Shown here one piece after another: positions 6,137-14,177 of a stretch of 15,933 nucleotides of DNA. The translations under genes and the position numbers were made by a program. The notes beneath the pieces were generated by a model. That model ran no database searches. It saw only the letters and a list, made by a program, of their open reading frames with translations, and was not told the DNA's origin. Numbering within the stretch: the first letter of the stretch is position 1; each line of letters opens with the position of its first letter. This DNA is from an uncultured Clostridia bacterium (GTDB lineage: Bacteria > Bacillota > Clostridia > Christensenellales > Aristaeellaceae), in the NCBI GenBank assembly GCA_934631025.1, contig CAKTXR010000059.1:1-15933 (forward strand), in the 5' to 3' direction.

Positions 6137-7357
6137 TCATTTTTCCGACATATGCGCTTCGATCTGGCGCACGGTTTCCTCCGCCGCGCCATTGTTGTCC
6201 GCGGTGCAGTCGGCAAAAGCCGCGTAGAGCGGCGCGCGCCTGTCGTACATCGCGTGCAGATCGCCCTGTGAGAGCGGCCGTCCCTCGCGCGGCAGGCGGT
6301 CGATATCCCGCTTCAGCCACACGATCAGGCCGTTCTGATGCAACGGCACATAATTTTCAGGCCGCATGACGCAGCCGCCGCCGGTCGCGATGATCGCGCC
6401 GGAGCGCCTGCCCACGTCCTGAAGCACGGCGGTTTCAAGCTTGCGGAAGCCCTCTTCCCCATCCCGCGCGAAAATTTCGGGAATCGAGCAGCCCGCGCGC
6501 TCGGCGATGAGCGCATCCGCGTCGACGACCGGCCGACCCGTTTTTTCGGACAACAGGCGCGCAACGGTGGTCTTGCCACTGCCGGGCATACCGACCAATA
6601 CAATATTGCGCATTTCATTCGTCAGCACGCGCACGATGCGTTCGATGACGTTCTCCTCCAGCGCGCTCCCCGTAAACACCTCGCAGCTGCGCCGCGCCTG
6701 CGCCACCAGCATATCAAGGCCGTTCGCGGCGGGAATGCCCAGCGCCTCCGCCTGCAAAAGGAACGCCGTGCGCGCGGGGTTATAGATCAGATCGACCGCC
6801 GCGCGGCAGGCGGGGAACAGCGTCAGATCGACGGGCCGCGCGCCGTTGTTCGGATACATCCCCACCGGCGTGGCGTTGACGATGAGATACGCGTCGGCAT
6901 GGCGGCCTAAATTCGTATAATTGTCCGCGCCGCTGCGGCTGATGACGACATAGTTTGCGCCCAGCCGCTTCAGCACCTCGCAGACCGACAGGCTCGCGCC
7001 GCCGCTGCCCAGCACGAGCGCCTTTTTGCCCGCCGGATCGACGTGATTGGCGCGCAGCAGATGCTCGAAGCCGTAGGGATCGGTGTTGTCGCCGTAGATC
7101 GTGCCGTCGGCGCGGCGGACGATGGTGTTGACGCTGCCCATGCGCCCCGCCACCTCCGACACCTCGTCGCAGAGCGGAAACACCGTCTTTTTGTAGGGAA
7201 TGGTGACGTTCAGCGCGTCCCATGGGCCGTTTTTGATGAAATCCTCAACGTCCTCCGGCTCGCGCTCATAGAGCTTGTACTCATAATCGGCCATCAGGCG
7301 ATGAATGGCCGGCGAATAGCTGTGGCCCAGCTTTCGCCCGAGCAGACCCGCGCGCAT
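6137..7357 (-). CDS. aroEK: Shikimate dehydrogenase-shikimate kinase fusion (AroE-AroK)
   Basis: 406 residues, two enzymes in one chain. The N-terminal AroE part (1 to about 248) reduces 3-dehydroshikimate to shikimate with NADPH. Visible are the substrate serines in GHSYSP (Ser13, Ser15), catalytic Lys56 in TIPYKK, NTD (91-93) with Asp93, the cofactor loop GSGGAS (117-122) and NATPVGM (161-167). The C-terminal AroK part (about 250-406) phosphorylates shikimate. It has the Walker A loop GMPGSGKTT (256-264), Asp279 and Asp281, GGG (326-328) and the lid motif REGRPL (357-362). I start at ATG 7357, which overlaps the pheA stop as TGATG and has GAGG seven bases upstream; 15 more in-frame codons upstream do not resemble AroE. 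It is the last gene of the operon. The two activities catalyse consecutive steps, so the fusion could pass shikimate directly. Confidence 0.94.
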   Translation of the reverse strand: MRAGLLGRKLGHSYSPAIHRLMADYEYKLYEREPEDVEDFIKNGPWDALNVTIPYKKTVFPLCDEVSEVAGRMGSVNTIVRRADGTIYGDNTDPYGFEHLLRANHVDPAGKKALVLGSGGASLSVCEVLKRLGANYVVISRSGADNYTNLGRHADAYLIVNATPVGMYPNNGARPVDLTLFPACRAAVDLIYNPARTAFLLQAEALGIPAANGLDMLVAQARRSCEVFTGSALEENVIERIVRVLTNEMRNIVLVGMPGSGKTTVARLLSEKTGRPVVDADALIAERAGCSIPEIFARDGEEGFRKLETAVLQDVGRRSGAIIATGGGCVMRPENYVPLHQNGLIVWLKRDIDRLPREGRPLSQGDLHAMYDRRAPLYAAFADCTADNNGAAEETVRQIEAHMSEK

Positions 7358-8499
7358 CAAATCACCTCTGCATAGCTGCCCAGATAGACGAACTTTTCGC
7401 ACACGCCCTCCAGCTCGCCCATGAGCTGCATGAAGCGCGGATCGTACACCGGCGCGTCCAGATCGAAATAGAACATGAACTCAAAATCGCGGCCGGCCAG
7501 CGGACGGCTTTCCAGCTTGTTGAGGTTCACATCCAGCGCATAGAAGCGCGAGAGCAGCTTGTACAGCGAGCCGGGCTCGTGCGGCAGCACCGCCATGAGA
7601 CTGGTGCGGTTCGCGCCGGGATAGATCTCGAGGTTCTTCGAGATGCAGATGAAGCGCGTGTAGTTGTTGTCCTGATCCTGCACGCTTTCCTGAAGACAGG
7701 CAAGGCCGTAAAGCTCCATGCAGGATCGGGAAGCCAGCGCAGCCACGTCGCTGCGTCCGCTCTCGGCCACGCGCTTGGCGGCCTCCGCCGTGTTGGCGCA
7801 GGGAATCACGCGCACACCCTTCAGCGTCTGCAAAAAACGCTGGCACTGGCTGATGGCCTGCTGATGCGAGTAGATTTCGCGAATGCCCTCGAGCGTCGCG
7901 CCCGGCCGCGCCAGCAGATTGTGATCGACCTTCAGGCGCAGGCTTTTGACAATACTGAAGCGGTGCGCCATCATCAGATCGTACACCGAGTTGACCGAGC
8001 CGGCGGTGCTGTTTTCAAGCGGCAGCACGCCGTAGCGGCACAGCCCCTTCTCGATGGCCGAGAACACCGCGTCGAACGTGGAGAAATACATGATGTTGGC
8101 GCGGCGCATGAGCTTGTCGCACGCGATCTGCGAATAAGCGCCCTCGACGCCCTGACAGGCGACCATTTCGCCCTCGGGGAACAGATGGGGCGTGTTTTCA
8201 ATCGCCTGCTCTATTTTTTCAGTCAGCGCCGTACCGTTGCCGTTCAGGCGGGTCTGATAGGCGCGGCTCAGATCAAACAGAAGCGAATACAGGAGCGAGG
8301 TGTACTCCTTCATGCCCTCGGGTGCGCGCTCGGTCACTGAGCGCATCTTCTCGCGCTCGCGGCCGCCGTCGCGTACGGGCAGGTTGTGCGCCTTTTTATA
8401 GGCGGCAATGTCCTTCGCCACGGCCATGCGCTGCGCGAACAAATCCACAATCTGATCGTCAATTTTGTCAATTTCCTGCCGATAGCCGCTCTGTTCCAT
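7357..8499 (-). CDS. pheA: Bifunctional chorismate mutase-prephenate dehydratase (PheA)
   Basis: 380 residues with three domains. Residues 1 to about 85 are an AroQ-type chorismate mutase helix bundle (YRQEIDKIDDQIVDLFAQRM). About 112-287 is prephenate dehydratase, with VEGAYSQ, PLENSTAGSV (160-169) and the catalytic-site motif NNYTRF (278-283, Thr281). About 297-378 is an ACT domain with PGSLYK (309-314) and ESRP (330-333), the usual site of phenylalanine feedback inhibition. The protein converts chorismate to prephenate and then phenylpyruvate. I prefer ATG 8499 to GTG 8511, because AAAGGTG lies at a workable distance from the ATG but is only about one base from the GTG. It follows aroC after 21 bases and overlaps aroEK by one base. 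Confidence 0.94.
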   Translation of the reverse strand: MEQSGYRQEIDKIDDQIVDLFAQRMAVAKDIAAYKKAHNLPVRDGGREREKMRSVTERAPEGMKEYTSLLYSLLFDLSRAYQTRLNGNGTALTEKIEQAIENTPHLFPEGEMVACQGVEGAYSQIACDKLMRRANIMYFSTFDAVFSAIEKGLCRYGVLPLENSTAGSVNSVYDLMMAHRFSIVKSLRLKVDHNLLARPGATLEGIREIYSHQQAISQCQRFLQTLKGVRVIPCANTAEAAKRVAESGRSDVAALASRSCMELYGLACLQESVQDQDNNYTRFICISKNLEIYPGANRTSLMAVLPHEPGSLYKLLSRFYALDVNLNKLESRPLAGRDFEFMFYFDLDAPVYDPRFMQLMGELEGVCEKFVYLGSYAEVI

Positions 8500-8520
8500 T
8501 TTCCTGCACACCTTTCCGTA

Positions 8521-9588
8521 TTACATATATTTCCTTTGCGCCAGCAGCGCGTCGTAAACCGCCACCGCCGCCGCCGCTTCCACGCAGGGCGCCGCGCGCG
8601 GCACGATGCACGGATCATGCCGCCCCGTGACGACCATGCGCTTTTCCTCGAGCGTGTTCATGTCAACGCTCCGCTGCTCCATGGCGATCGAGGGCGTGGG
8701 CTTGAACGCCGCGCGGAAGACCAGCGGCATACCGTTCGTGATGCCGCCCAATATGCCGCCCGCATTGTTGGTGAGCGTCTCGACGCGGCCGTTCCGGACG
8801 CAGAACGCATCGTTATTCTCGCTGCCGGTCATATCGGCCGCGGCAAAGCCCGCGCCGAACTCCACGCCCTTCACCGCCGGTATGCCAAATACGATCGACG
8901 CGACGCGGTTCTCCATGCCGCCGAACATCGGGTCCCCCAGCCCCGCTGGAAGCCCCAGCACGGCGCACTCGATCACGCCTCCCACCGAATCTCCGGCCGC
9001 CTTCGCCGCAGCGATGCGCGCCTTCATGCGCTCGCCAGCCGCATCGCTCACCGTGGGAAAGTCCTTTTCCGCCGTGGATGCGGTCAGCGCGCCCTCGTCG
9101 CAAACGCCGCCGATCGACAGGATGCGCGATATGACCGCTATGCCCTCCCGCGCCAGCAGCTGAAGGCACAGCCCGCCCGCGATGCACAGGGGCGCGGTCA
9201 AGCGCCCTGAAAACTGCCCGCCGCCGGCATAATCGCGGCTTTCGCCGTATTTCACGCGCGCGGTATAGTCGGCGTGACCGGGGCGCGGCGTGTTCTTGAG
9301 CGGCTCGTAATCCTGCGAGCGGGTGTTGGAATTGCGGATAATCGCCGTCACCGGCGCGCCGCACGTTTTTCCGTTCACAAGGCCGGCGATGAATTCCGGC
9401 GCGTCGGCCTCTTTGCGTGCCGTGGAATAGGCGTTATGGCCGGGCGCGCGCCGCTGAAGGAAGCGATTGAGCGCGTCCATGTCCACTAAAAAGCCGGACG
9501 GCAGGCCGTCGATGGTCACGCCGATCGCCGGCGCGTGCGACTGGCCGAAGATCGTCATTTTGATGTTTTCACCATAGCCGTTGCCCAT
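8521..9588 (-). CDS. aroC: Chorismate synthase
   Basis: 355 residues, normal length. It catalyses the 1,4-elimination of phosphate from EPSP to chorismate using reduced FMN. Signatures seen: GQSHAPAIG with catalytic His18, RRAPGHNAYST (46-56), RPGHADY with the second catalytic His105, GESRDYAGGGQFSGR (115-129), NRVAS in the middle, and the C-terminal GRHDPCIVPRAAPCVEA. The ATG directly abuts the aroA stop (TAA then ATG), and GGAGG inside the aroA 3' end sits eight bases upstream, so translation is coupled. How this anaerobe-like organism reduces FMN for the enzyme is not shown here. Confidence 0.96.
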   Translation of the reverse strand: MGNGYGENIKMTIFGQSHAPAIGVTIDGLPSGFLVDMDALNRFLQRRAPGHNAYSTARKEADAPEFIAGLVNGKTCGAPVTAIIRNSNTRSQDYEPLKNTPRPGHADYTARVKYGESRDYAGGGQFSGRLTAPLCIAGGLCLQLLAREGIAVISRILSIGGVCDEGALTASTAEKDFPTVSDAAGERMKARIAAAKAAGDSVGGVIECAVLGLPAGLGDPMFGGMENRVASIVFGIPAVKGVEFGAGFAAADMTGSENNDAFCVRNGRVETLTNNAGGILGGITNGMPLVFRAAFKPTPSIAMEQRSVDMNTLEEKRMVVTGRHDPCIVPRAAPCVEAAAAVAVYDALLAQRKYM

Positions 9589-11148
9589 TTATTCCACCTC
9601 CAGCCGCTTCATGTCGTTCCAGAACGCGGGATATGACTTGCCCACGCACTGCGCGTCCGGCACGACGACCTCGCCCGCGCAGCCGCACGCCGCCACCGCC
9701 GCCGCCATGGCCAGCCGGTGATCGCCGCAGGGATCAACCGTGCCGCCCGAAAGCTGCGCTTTGCCGGTAACGATCAGGCCGTCGGCATTCTCGCGCGCGT
9801 CGCCGCCCAGCGCGGCAATGAGATTCTTCGTCGCCGTCAGCCGGTCGGATTCCTTCAGGCGCAGCCGCTCGGCGTGCGTAAAGCGCGTCTCCCCCTCGCA
9901 CAGCGCCGCGACCGCCGAGAGCGCCGGCACAAGATCAGGGATCATCGACGCGTCGATCACCGCGCCGCGCAGGGAACCGCGCCGCACGGTCACCGAGTCC
10001 GCACTGTACTCGACCCGCGCGCCCAGCCGCGCCAGAATCTCCGACACGCGCTTATCGCCCTGCTTCGAGGCGGGATCGAGATTCGTCACCGTCACGCCGG
10101 CCTTTGAGAGCGCGCCCATGCACAGGAAGAACGCCGCGCCGGAATAATCGCCCTCGACCGCGCTGCCGGCGGGAACGTCATAGCGCTGTCCGCCGGGGAT
10201 GCGAAAGCCGCCGTCGATCGCTTCGACGCGAATCCCCGCCTTTTCCAGCGTGTCCAGCGTCATCGCCACATAATCGGCCGATTCGAGCTTGCCCTCGATG
10301 CGCAGAACGCTCTCGCCCTTGATCAGCGGCAGCGCCATGAGCAGACCCGTGACGTACTGCGAGGACACGTTGCCGGGCAGCGTGTATTCGCCCGCACACA
10401 GCGTGCCCGAAACGTGCAGCAGCGCGCCATCCGGCTGAATCGCCATGCCGTGCGCCGTCAGCTGCTCGTCCAGCGGTTTGAGCGGCCTCTCAGGCAGGCG
10501 GCCCTCGCGCTCAAACGCGGCGCTCACGCCCAGCGCGCCGCACAGCGGGAGCAGGAAACGCAGCGTCGAGCCGCTCTCGCCGCAGCGGAGGATCCTTTCG
10601 CCGCCGGCATCCTGCATTGCCCTGTTCGCAGTGCTCGCCGCATCGCACGCGGCTTCGGCCTGCGCGCCGCAAGCGCCCTGCATTTCGTTCGCGGAAACGG
10701 CTTTGTCTGCGGGAACGCTCGCCGCATCGTCCGCGGTTTCAGTCTGCGTGCCGCAAGCGCAAGCACCCTGCATTTCGTTCGCAGAAACGGCTTTGTCCGC
10801 GGGGATGCTCGCCGCATCGTCCGCGGTTTCAGTCTGCGTGCCGCAAGCGCCCTGCATTTCGTCGATAGGAGCAGACTTCGCTTGCCGCGCCGCCTGCCCG
10901 CCGTTCTCCGCATGGAGAGCCGCGAAAACGGGCGATACGCGCAGCATTTCGCCGTCTCGGACGATTTCAGCGCCCAGCGCGTTCAGGCAGGCGACGGTCG
11001 CCGTGATGTCGGCGGAGAGATCGTCGCAGCGGATCGCCGTTTCATGCTCGGAGAGCGCCGCAGCGATGAGCAGTCTGTGCGCCTGTGATTTGGACGAGGG
11101 CGCGCGCACGCTCCCCCGCCGCGTTCCCGGCCTGACGCGCTCAGTCAT
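9589..11148 (-). CDS. aroA: EPSP synthase with a ~100-residue repetitive insertion
   Basis: 519 residues, against about 420-430 for the family. It transfers enolpyruvate from PEP to shikimate 3-phosphate. Catalytic landmarks are all present: PSSKSQ with Lys20/Ser21, GESGSTLRFLLPL (190-202), GRLPERP (216-222), SSQY (262-265), IPDLVPALS with Asp405, LRLKESDRL (429-437), GDHRLAM (475-481) and GKSYPAFW (503-510). Between the strand ending VSPV (74) and the GESGST motif there are about 100 extra residues. These contain two and a half near-identical units beginning EMQGAC, rich in Ala, Asp, Thr and Cys and lacking aromatic residues and leucine. I start at ATG 11148, which overlaps the aroB stop as ATGA; the frame is open upstream but that sequence is not AroA-like. 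The reading frame stays intact through the repeats, so the enzyme is probably functional with a flexible surface loop. Confidence 0.93.
   Translation of the reverse strand: MTERVRPGTRRGSVRAPSSKSQAHRLLIAAALSEHETAIRCDDLSADITATVACLNALGAEIVRDGEMLRVSPVFAALHAENGGQAARQAKSAPIDEMQGACGTQTETADDAASIPADKAVSANEMQGACACGTQTETADDAASVPADKAVSANEMQGACGAQAEAACDAASTANRAMQDAGGERILRCGESGSTLRFLLPLCGALGVSAAFEREGRLPERPLKPLDEQLTAHGMAIQPDGALLHVSGTLCAGEYTLPGNVSSQYVTGLLMALPLIKGESVLRIEGKLESADYVAMTLDTLEKAGIRVEAIDGGFRIPGGQRYDVPAGSAVEGDYSGAAFFLCMGALSKAGVTVTNLDPASKQGDKRVSEILARLGARVEYSADSVTVRRGSLRGAVIDASMIPDLVPALSAVAALCEGETRFTHAERLRLKESDRLTATKNLIAALGGDARENADGLIVTGKAQLSGGTVDPCGDHRLAMAAAVAACGCAGEVVVPDAQCVGKSYPAFWNDMKRLEVE
10630..10860 (-). 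repeat. Tandem repeats within aroA (84/90/57 bp units)
   Basis: On the coding strand, unit 1 (10860-10777, 28 codons) and unit 2 (10776-10687, 30 codons) differ by only a few substitutions plus a six-base GCAAGC-type expansion in unit 2. Unit 3 (10686 to about 10630) is a diverged partial copy. Each starts with codons for EMQGAC; units 1 and 2 continue TQTETADDAAS-PADKAVSAN. All length differences are multiples of three. The very high DNA similarity points to recent tandem duplication. Confidence 0.9.
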
Positions 11149-12206
11149 GTCCGATTCCCCCCCGCCTGCATCCAGTCCTTCACGCCGTCCGCCGTGACCT
11201 CGACGATCACGCATTTTCCGATCTTTTCCGGCACGATCAGCCGAACGCCTTTGCCGGTGGCCTTCTTGTCTGAGAGCGCCGCCGCCGCCATGTCGTCAAG
11301 CGGATAGGTGATCTCGGTCGGCAGGCCGCAGATTTTCAGCGTTTCGAGCGTATCCTCCAGCGTCTTTTCGTCGCAATAGCCCTTCTTGACCGCCGCGCGC
11401 GTGATCGCCGCCAGCCCCATGGCCACCGCCTGACCGTGCAGGATCGAATAGCCGCTGCATTTCTCGGCGGCATGGCCGAAGGTGTGCCCCAGATTGAGCT
11501 GCATCCGCTCGCCGCGGTCGAATTCGTCGCGCGCCACGACGTCGCGCTTCATGGCGGCGCAGGTCTTGATGACATAGCCCATGGGCGCGGACAGGCCGTC
11601 TCTCTTCACGCAGTCGAACAGCGCGCGGTCGCCGATCACGCCGTACTTGATCACCTCGGCCATGCCGCAGCGCATTTCCTCGACGGGCAGCGTCTTGAGC
11701 GTGTCCTCATCGCAGATCACGCGCACCGGCTGATAGAAGCAGCCCGCCTGATTCTTGCCGCCGGTAAGATCGACCGCCGTCTTGCCGCCGATGGAGGAAT
11801 CCACCGCCGCCAGCAGCGTCGTGGGGATCTGCGCATAGCGCATCCCGCGCTGATAGGTCGCCGCTGCGAAGCCGGTCAGATCGCCCACCACGCCGCCGCC
11901 CAGCGCCACGAGCAGATCGCTGCGCCCCACGCGCTGCGCGCAGAGGAACTCCATCAGCTCGGCGTAGGTTTTGAGGTTCTTTGAATGCTCGCCGTGCGGA
12001 AAGACGAATGACAAAACGCGCGCGCCCGCCCGTTCAAGGCTCTTCACGACCGTCTCGCCGTAGAGTGGGAACACGTTGTCGTCCGAGACGACCACGGCGA
12101 TATTGAGCGCGCCGGTCTCGGCCAGCAGCGCGCCCGCATCTTTGATGAGATCGCGACCGATCAGTATGTCGTAATCGCGGGAGGCCGTCACATGAAGCGT
12201 TTCCAT
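11145..12206 (-). CDS. aroB: 3-Dehydroquinate synthase
   Basis: 353 residues, typical length. It converts DAHP to 3-dehydroquinate using NAD and a divalent metal. The NAD-binding loop GGGVVGDLTGF (103-113), the DSSIGGKTAVD block (136-146, Asp136, Lys142), GKNQAG (150-155, Lys151) and probable metal ligands Glu184 (AEVIKYG), His241 (LGHTFGH) and His257 (LHGQAVA) are all visible. It starts at ATG 12206, overlapping the tyrA stop as TGATG, with a full AGGAGGTGG (12222-12214) seven bases upstream, the best ribosome site in the operon. Its stop overlaps aroA as ATGA. Confidence 0.96.
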   Translation of the reverse strand: METLHVTASRDYDILIGRDLIKDAGALLAETGALNIAVVVSDDNVFPLYGETVVKSLERAGARVLSFVFPHGEHSKNLKTYAELMEFLCAQRVGRSDLLVALGGGVVGDLTGFAAATYQRGMRYAQIPTTLLAAVDSSIGGKTAVDLTGGKNQAGCFYQPVRVICDEDTLKTLPVEEMRCGMAEVIKYGVIGDRALFDCVKRDGLSAPMGYVIKTCAAMKRDVVARDEFDRGERMQLNLGHTFGHAAEKCSGYSILHGQAVAMGLAAITRAAVKKGYCDEKTLEDTLETLKICGLPTEITYPLDDMAAAALSDKKATGKGVRLIVPEKIGKCVIVEVTADGVKDWMQAGGNRT

Positions 12207-13036
12207 CAGCCGTCCACCTCCTGCTTGAGCCGCCGGCCGTCGTCGAGCAACCGGATCAGCGTCTCCTCATCGCCCGCCTCGAGCGCTTCCTTATATTGCT
12301 TCAGATTGTCGATGAGTATGTCCAGCTCATGCCCCAGATCGTCGCGGTTGAGCATGAACAGCTCCGCCCACATCCCCGGATTCAGCCAGGCGACGCGCGT
12401 CATGTCCTTATAGCTGCCTGCCGAGAAGCCGCGATGCAATAGCGCCGTGGGGCTTTTGATATAGGCGTTCGAGACGACGTGCGCCAGCTGAGAGGTGAAG
12501 GCGATCTTCTCATCGTGATCGGCGGCGGTGGTGACCGAAATGTGCTTGAAGCCCGCCGGCGCGAGCAGCGCCTTGACGCGGCCTAAAAGCTCTATGTCGT
12601 TGTGATCGGGCGGCACGATGACCATGGGCGCGTTGTGGAACAGATCGTCGGCGGCGTATTTAAAGCCAGAGTACTGCCGCCCCGCCATGGGATGGCCGCC
12701 CAGATAGGTAAAGCCGTGCGCCTTCGCGAGCGCCATGCCCGCGTCCACCACGCCGCGCTTTATGCCGCAGCAGTCGATGACGACGGTATGCGCGCCGAAA
12801 TACGGGGCGGTTTCTTCCATATATTCTATCGCCGCGCGGGGATACAGGCAGACGAGCGTCAGATCGCACTCGGAAACGTTCTCCCGCGTCAGTTCGCCGT
12901 CCACAGCGCCGCTCAGCCGCGCAAAATCGAGGATCGAGCGATCGATATCGGCGGCCAGCACGGTATGCCCCGCCTTGTGATAGGCCTTGGCGAACGAGCC
13001 GCCGATCAGACCCAGCCCCACAACGCCCAGCGTCAT
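12206..13036 (-). CDS. tyrA: Prephenate dehydrogenase
   Basis: 276 residues, a compact TyrA without a C-terminal ACT domain. It oxidatively decarboxylates prephenate to 4-hydroxyphenylpyruvate for tyrosine. The N-terminal Rossmann motif is GLGLIGGS (7-14), with the acidic ADID segment after the second strand suggesting NAD preference. The catalytic-site block is GGHPMAGRQYSGF, and the helical C-terminal dimerisation domain starts near DHDEKIAFTSQLAHVVSNA. The ATG at 13036 overlaps the aroF stop as ATGA and has GAGGGGGG upstream. Since TyrA lacks its own ACT domain, feedback by tyrosine may act mainly on AroF. Confidence 0.95.
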   Translation of the reverse strand: MTLGVVGLGLIGGSFAKAYHKAGHTVLAADIDRSILDFARLSGAVDGELTRENVSECDLTLVCLYPRAAIEYMEETAPYFGAHTVVIDCCGIKRGVVDAGMALAKAHGFTYLGGHPMAGRQYSGFKYAADDLFHNAPMVIVPPDHNDIELLGRVKALLAPAGFKHISVTTAADHDEKIAFTSQLAHVVSNAYIKSPTALLHRGFSAGSYKDMTRVAWLNPGMWAELFMLNRDDLGHELDILIDNLKQYKEALEAGDEETLIRLLDDGRRLKQEVDG

Positions 13037-14034
13037 TGCACAGCCCCCCTCACCGCGTCGACCTTTTTCGCCAGCTTATCGTATTCCTCGGGCGTGAGCG
13101 ACTGCGCGCCGTCGCATAGCGCGTGGATGGGATCGTTGTGCACCTCGATGATGAGGCCATCCGCGCCGCATGCTGTGGCCGCCAGCGCCATGGGCGGAAC
13201 CAGCCGCGCAAGGCCGGTAGCATGGCTCGGATCGACGATGACCGGCAGATGCGACAGTTCATGCAGCATGGGCACGGCGGAAAGATCGAGCGTATTGCGG
13301 GTGTAATCGTCGAACGTACGGATGCCGCGCTCGCAGAGGATAACCTGCTCGTTGCCGCTGGCCATGATGTACTCGGCGCTCATGAGCAGCTCCTTCAATG
13401 TGTTGGCCAGACCGCGCTTCAAAAGAATCGGCTTGCCGGTCTGTCCCAGCTCGCGCAGCAGATCGAAATTCTGCATATTGCGCGCGCCCACCTGCAACAC
13501 GTCCACGTCCTCGAACAGCGGCAGATCCGACACGCTCATGATCTCCGTCACGATGGGCAGACCGGTTTCCTGACGGGCGATCTTGAGCAGCTCTATGCCC
13601 TCGCCCTTGAGGCCCTGAAAATCATAGGGCGACGTGCGCGGCTTGAACGCGCCGCCGCGCAGCATATTCGCGCCCGAGGCCTTAACCGCGCGCGCCACGG
13701 CGACGATCTGATCCTCGTTTTCCACCGAGCAGGGGCCGGCGATCATGCAGAAGTTGCCGCCGCCGATTTTGACGTCGCCCACGCTGACCACGGTGTCGTC
13801 GGGATGGAATTTCCGGTTGCAGCACTTGAAGCGCTCTGTGACGCGCTTGACCGAATCCACGATGTCCAGACTCTCCACCAGCTCCATATCGACCTTGGCG
13901 GTATCGCCGACGAGGCCCAGCACCGTCTGATACTGTCCCTTGGAAATGTGGATGTCCAGCCCCATGCCCTTCAGCCAGGCAATCAGCTGCTTTGTTCTTT
14001 CCTCATTGGCGTTTTGTTTCAGTACGACGATCAT
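13033..14034 (-). CDS. aroF: DAHP synthase with N-terminal ferredoxin-like domain
   Basis: 333 residues. It condenses PEP and erythrose 4-phosphate, the first committed step. Residues 1 to about 65 form the ferredoxin-like regulatory domain found in the Thermotoga maritima enzyme, where it mediates tyrosine/phenylalanine inhibition. The barrel (about 90-333) contains AGPCSVE with metal ligand Cys102, RGGAFKPRTSPY (126-137), KRGLANT (206-212), DPSHATG with His271, and probable ligands Glu297 and Asp308. I start at ATG 14034, at the beginning of the domain (MIVVLKQNA), with GGAGG about ten bases upstream. A longer frame runs 38 codons further, but it crosses the leader hairpins and resembles no protein. 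First structural gene of the aro operon. Confidence 0.96.
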   Translation of the reverse strand: MIVVLKQNANEERTKQLIAWLKGMGLDIHISKGQYQTVLGLVGDTAKVDMELVESLDIVDSVKRVTERFKCCNRKFHPDDTVVSVGDVKIGGGNFCMIAGPCSVENEDQIVAVARAVKASGANMLRGGAFKPRTSPYDFQGLKGEGIELLKIARQETGLPIVTEIMSVSDLPLFEDVDVLQVGARNMQNFDLLRELGQTGKPILLKRGLANTLKELLMSAEYIMASGNEQVILCERGIRTFDDYTRNTLDLSAVPMLHELSHLPVIVDPSHATGLARLVPPMALAATACGADGLIIEVHNDPIHALCDGAQSLTPEEYDKLAKKVDAVRGAVQ

Positions 14035-14106
14035 TTTTAAGGCCCTCCTCGGTTGATTGTTATATCGCAAAACGGGCGCTCCCGTCTGAGATCGGATTGT
14101 TTCGGA

Positions 14107-14144
14107 GAAAAGAAAAATGCGATCCAGGCGTAACCTGTACCGCA
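14107..14144 (-). terminator. Attenuator-like terminator in the aroF leader
   Basis: On the minus strand a stem runs 14144-14118: TGCG...CAGG, loop TTACG, CCTG...CGCA, with the middle bases mostly pairing. TTTTTCTTTTC follows (14117-14107). It lies about 75 bases before aroF and downstream of a predicted promoter, so it should stop transcription ahead of the operon unless bypassed. Upstream, TTACCG/CGGTAA (14209-14204/14195-14190) forms a hairpin. The TACCG of that hairpin could instead pair with the CGGTA in the terminator stem, a possible antiterminator. It could also simply end the upstream regulator gene. Confidence 0.6.
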
Positions 14145-14177
14145 TCAATGAGAACCGTTCGGGTTCATTTTTTGCAT
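14145..14177 (-). CDS. Possible leader mini-ORF (10 codons) before the attenuator
   Basis: The minus-strand frame encodes MQKMNPNGSH and its TGA ends one base before the terminator stem begins at 14144. AAGGG lies about nine bases before the ATG. A ribosome finishing this frame would cover the terminator's 5' arm. There are no Phe, Tyr or Trp codons, so classical amino-acid attenuation by codon starvation is not supported. A chance frame is quite possible. Confidence 0.25.
   Translation of the reverse strand: MQKMNPNGSH

Noticed and set aside
8386..9210. Long plus-strand frame opposite aroC/pheA
   Set aside because: Arg/His-rich composition typical of antisense GC-rich DNA, no ribosome site or motif; aroC on the minus strand is unambiguous.
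10630..10860. Possible CRISPR array
   Set aside because: Units of 84-90 bp are contiguous, with no distinct spacers, and are translated in frame within aroA.
10445..11197. Long plus-strand frame opposite aroA encoding serine/alanine repeats
   Set aside because: It is the mirror of the aroA repeats. The minus strand has all EPSP synthase motifs, coupled starts and stops, and the repeat length differences keep that frame.
13123..14040. Long plus-strand frame opposite aroF
   Set aside because: Antisense shadow of a clear DAHP synthase gene; composition is Arg/His/Gln-rich with no recognisable domain.
14061..14070. Promoter with TATAAC -10 right before aroF
   Set aside because: No acceptable -35 hexamer at 16-18 bp and no extended -10.
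14072..14085. Second terminator ACGGG/CCCGT just before aroF
   Set aside because: Only a 5-bp stem with a four-T tail; too weak to call, although it may add structure to the leader.
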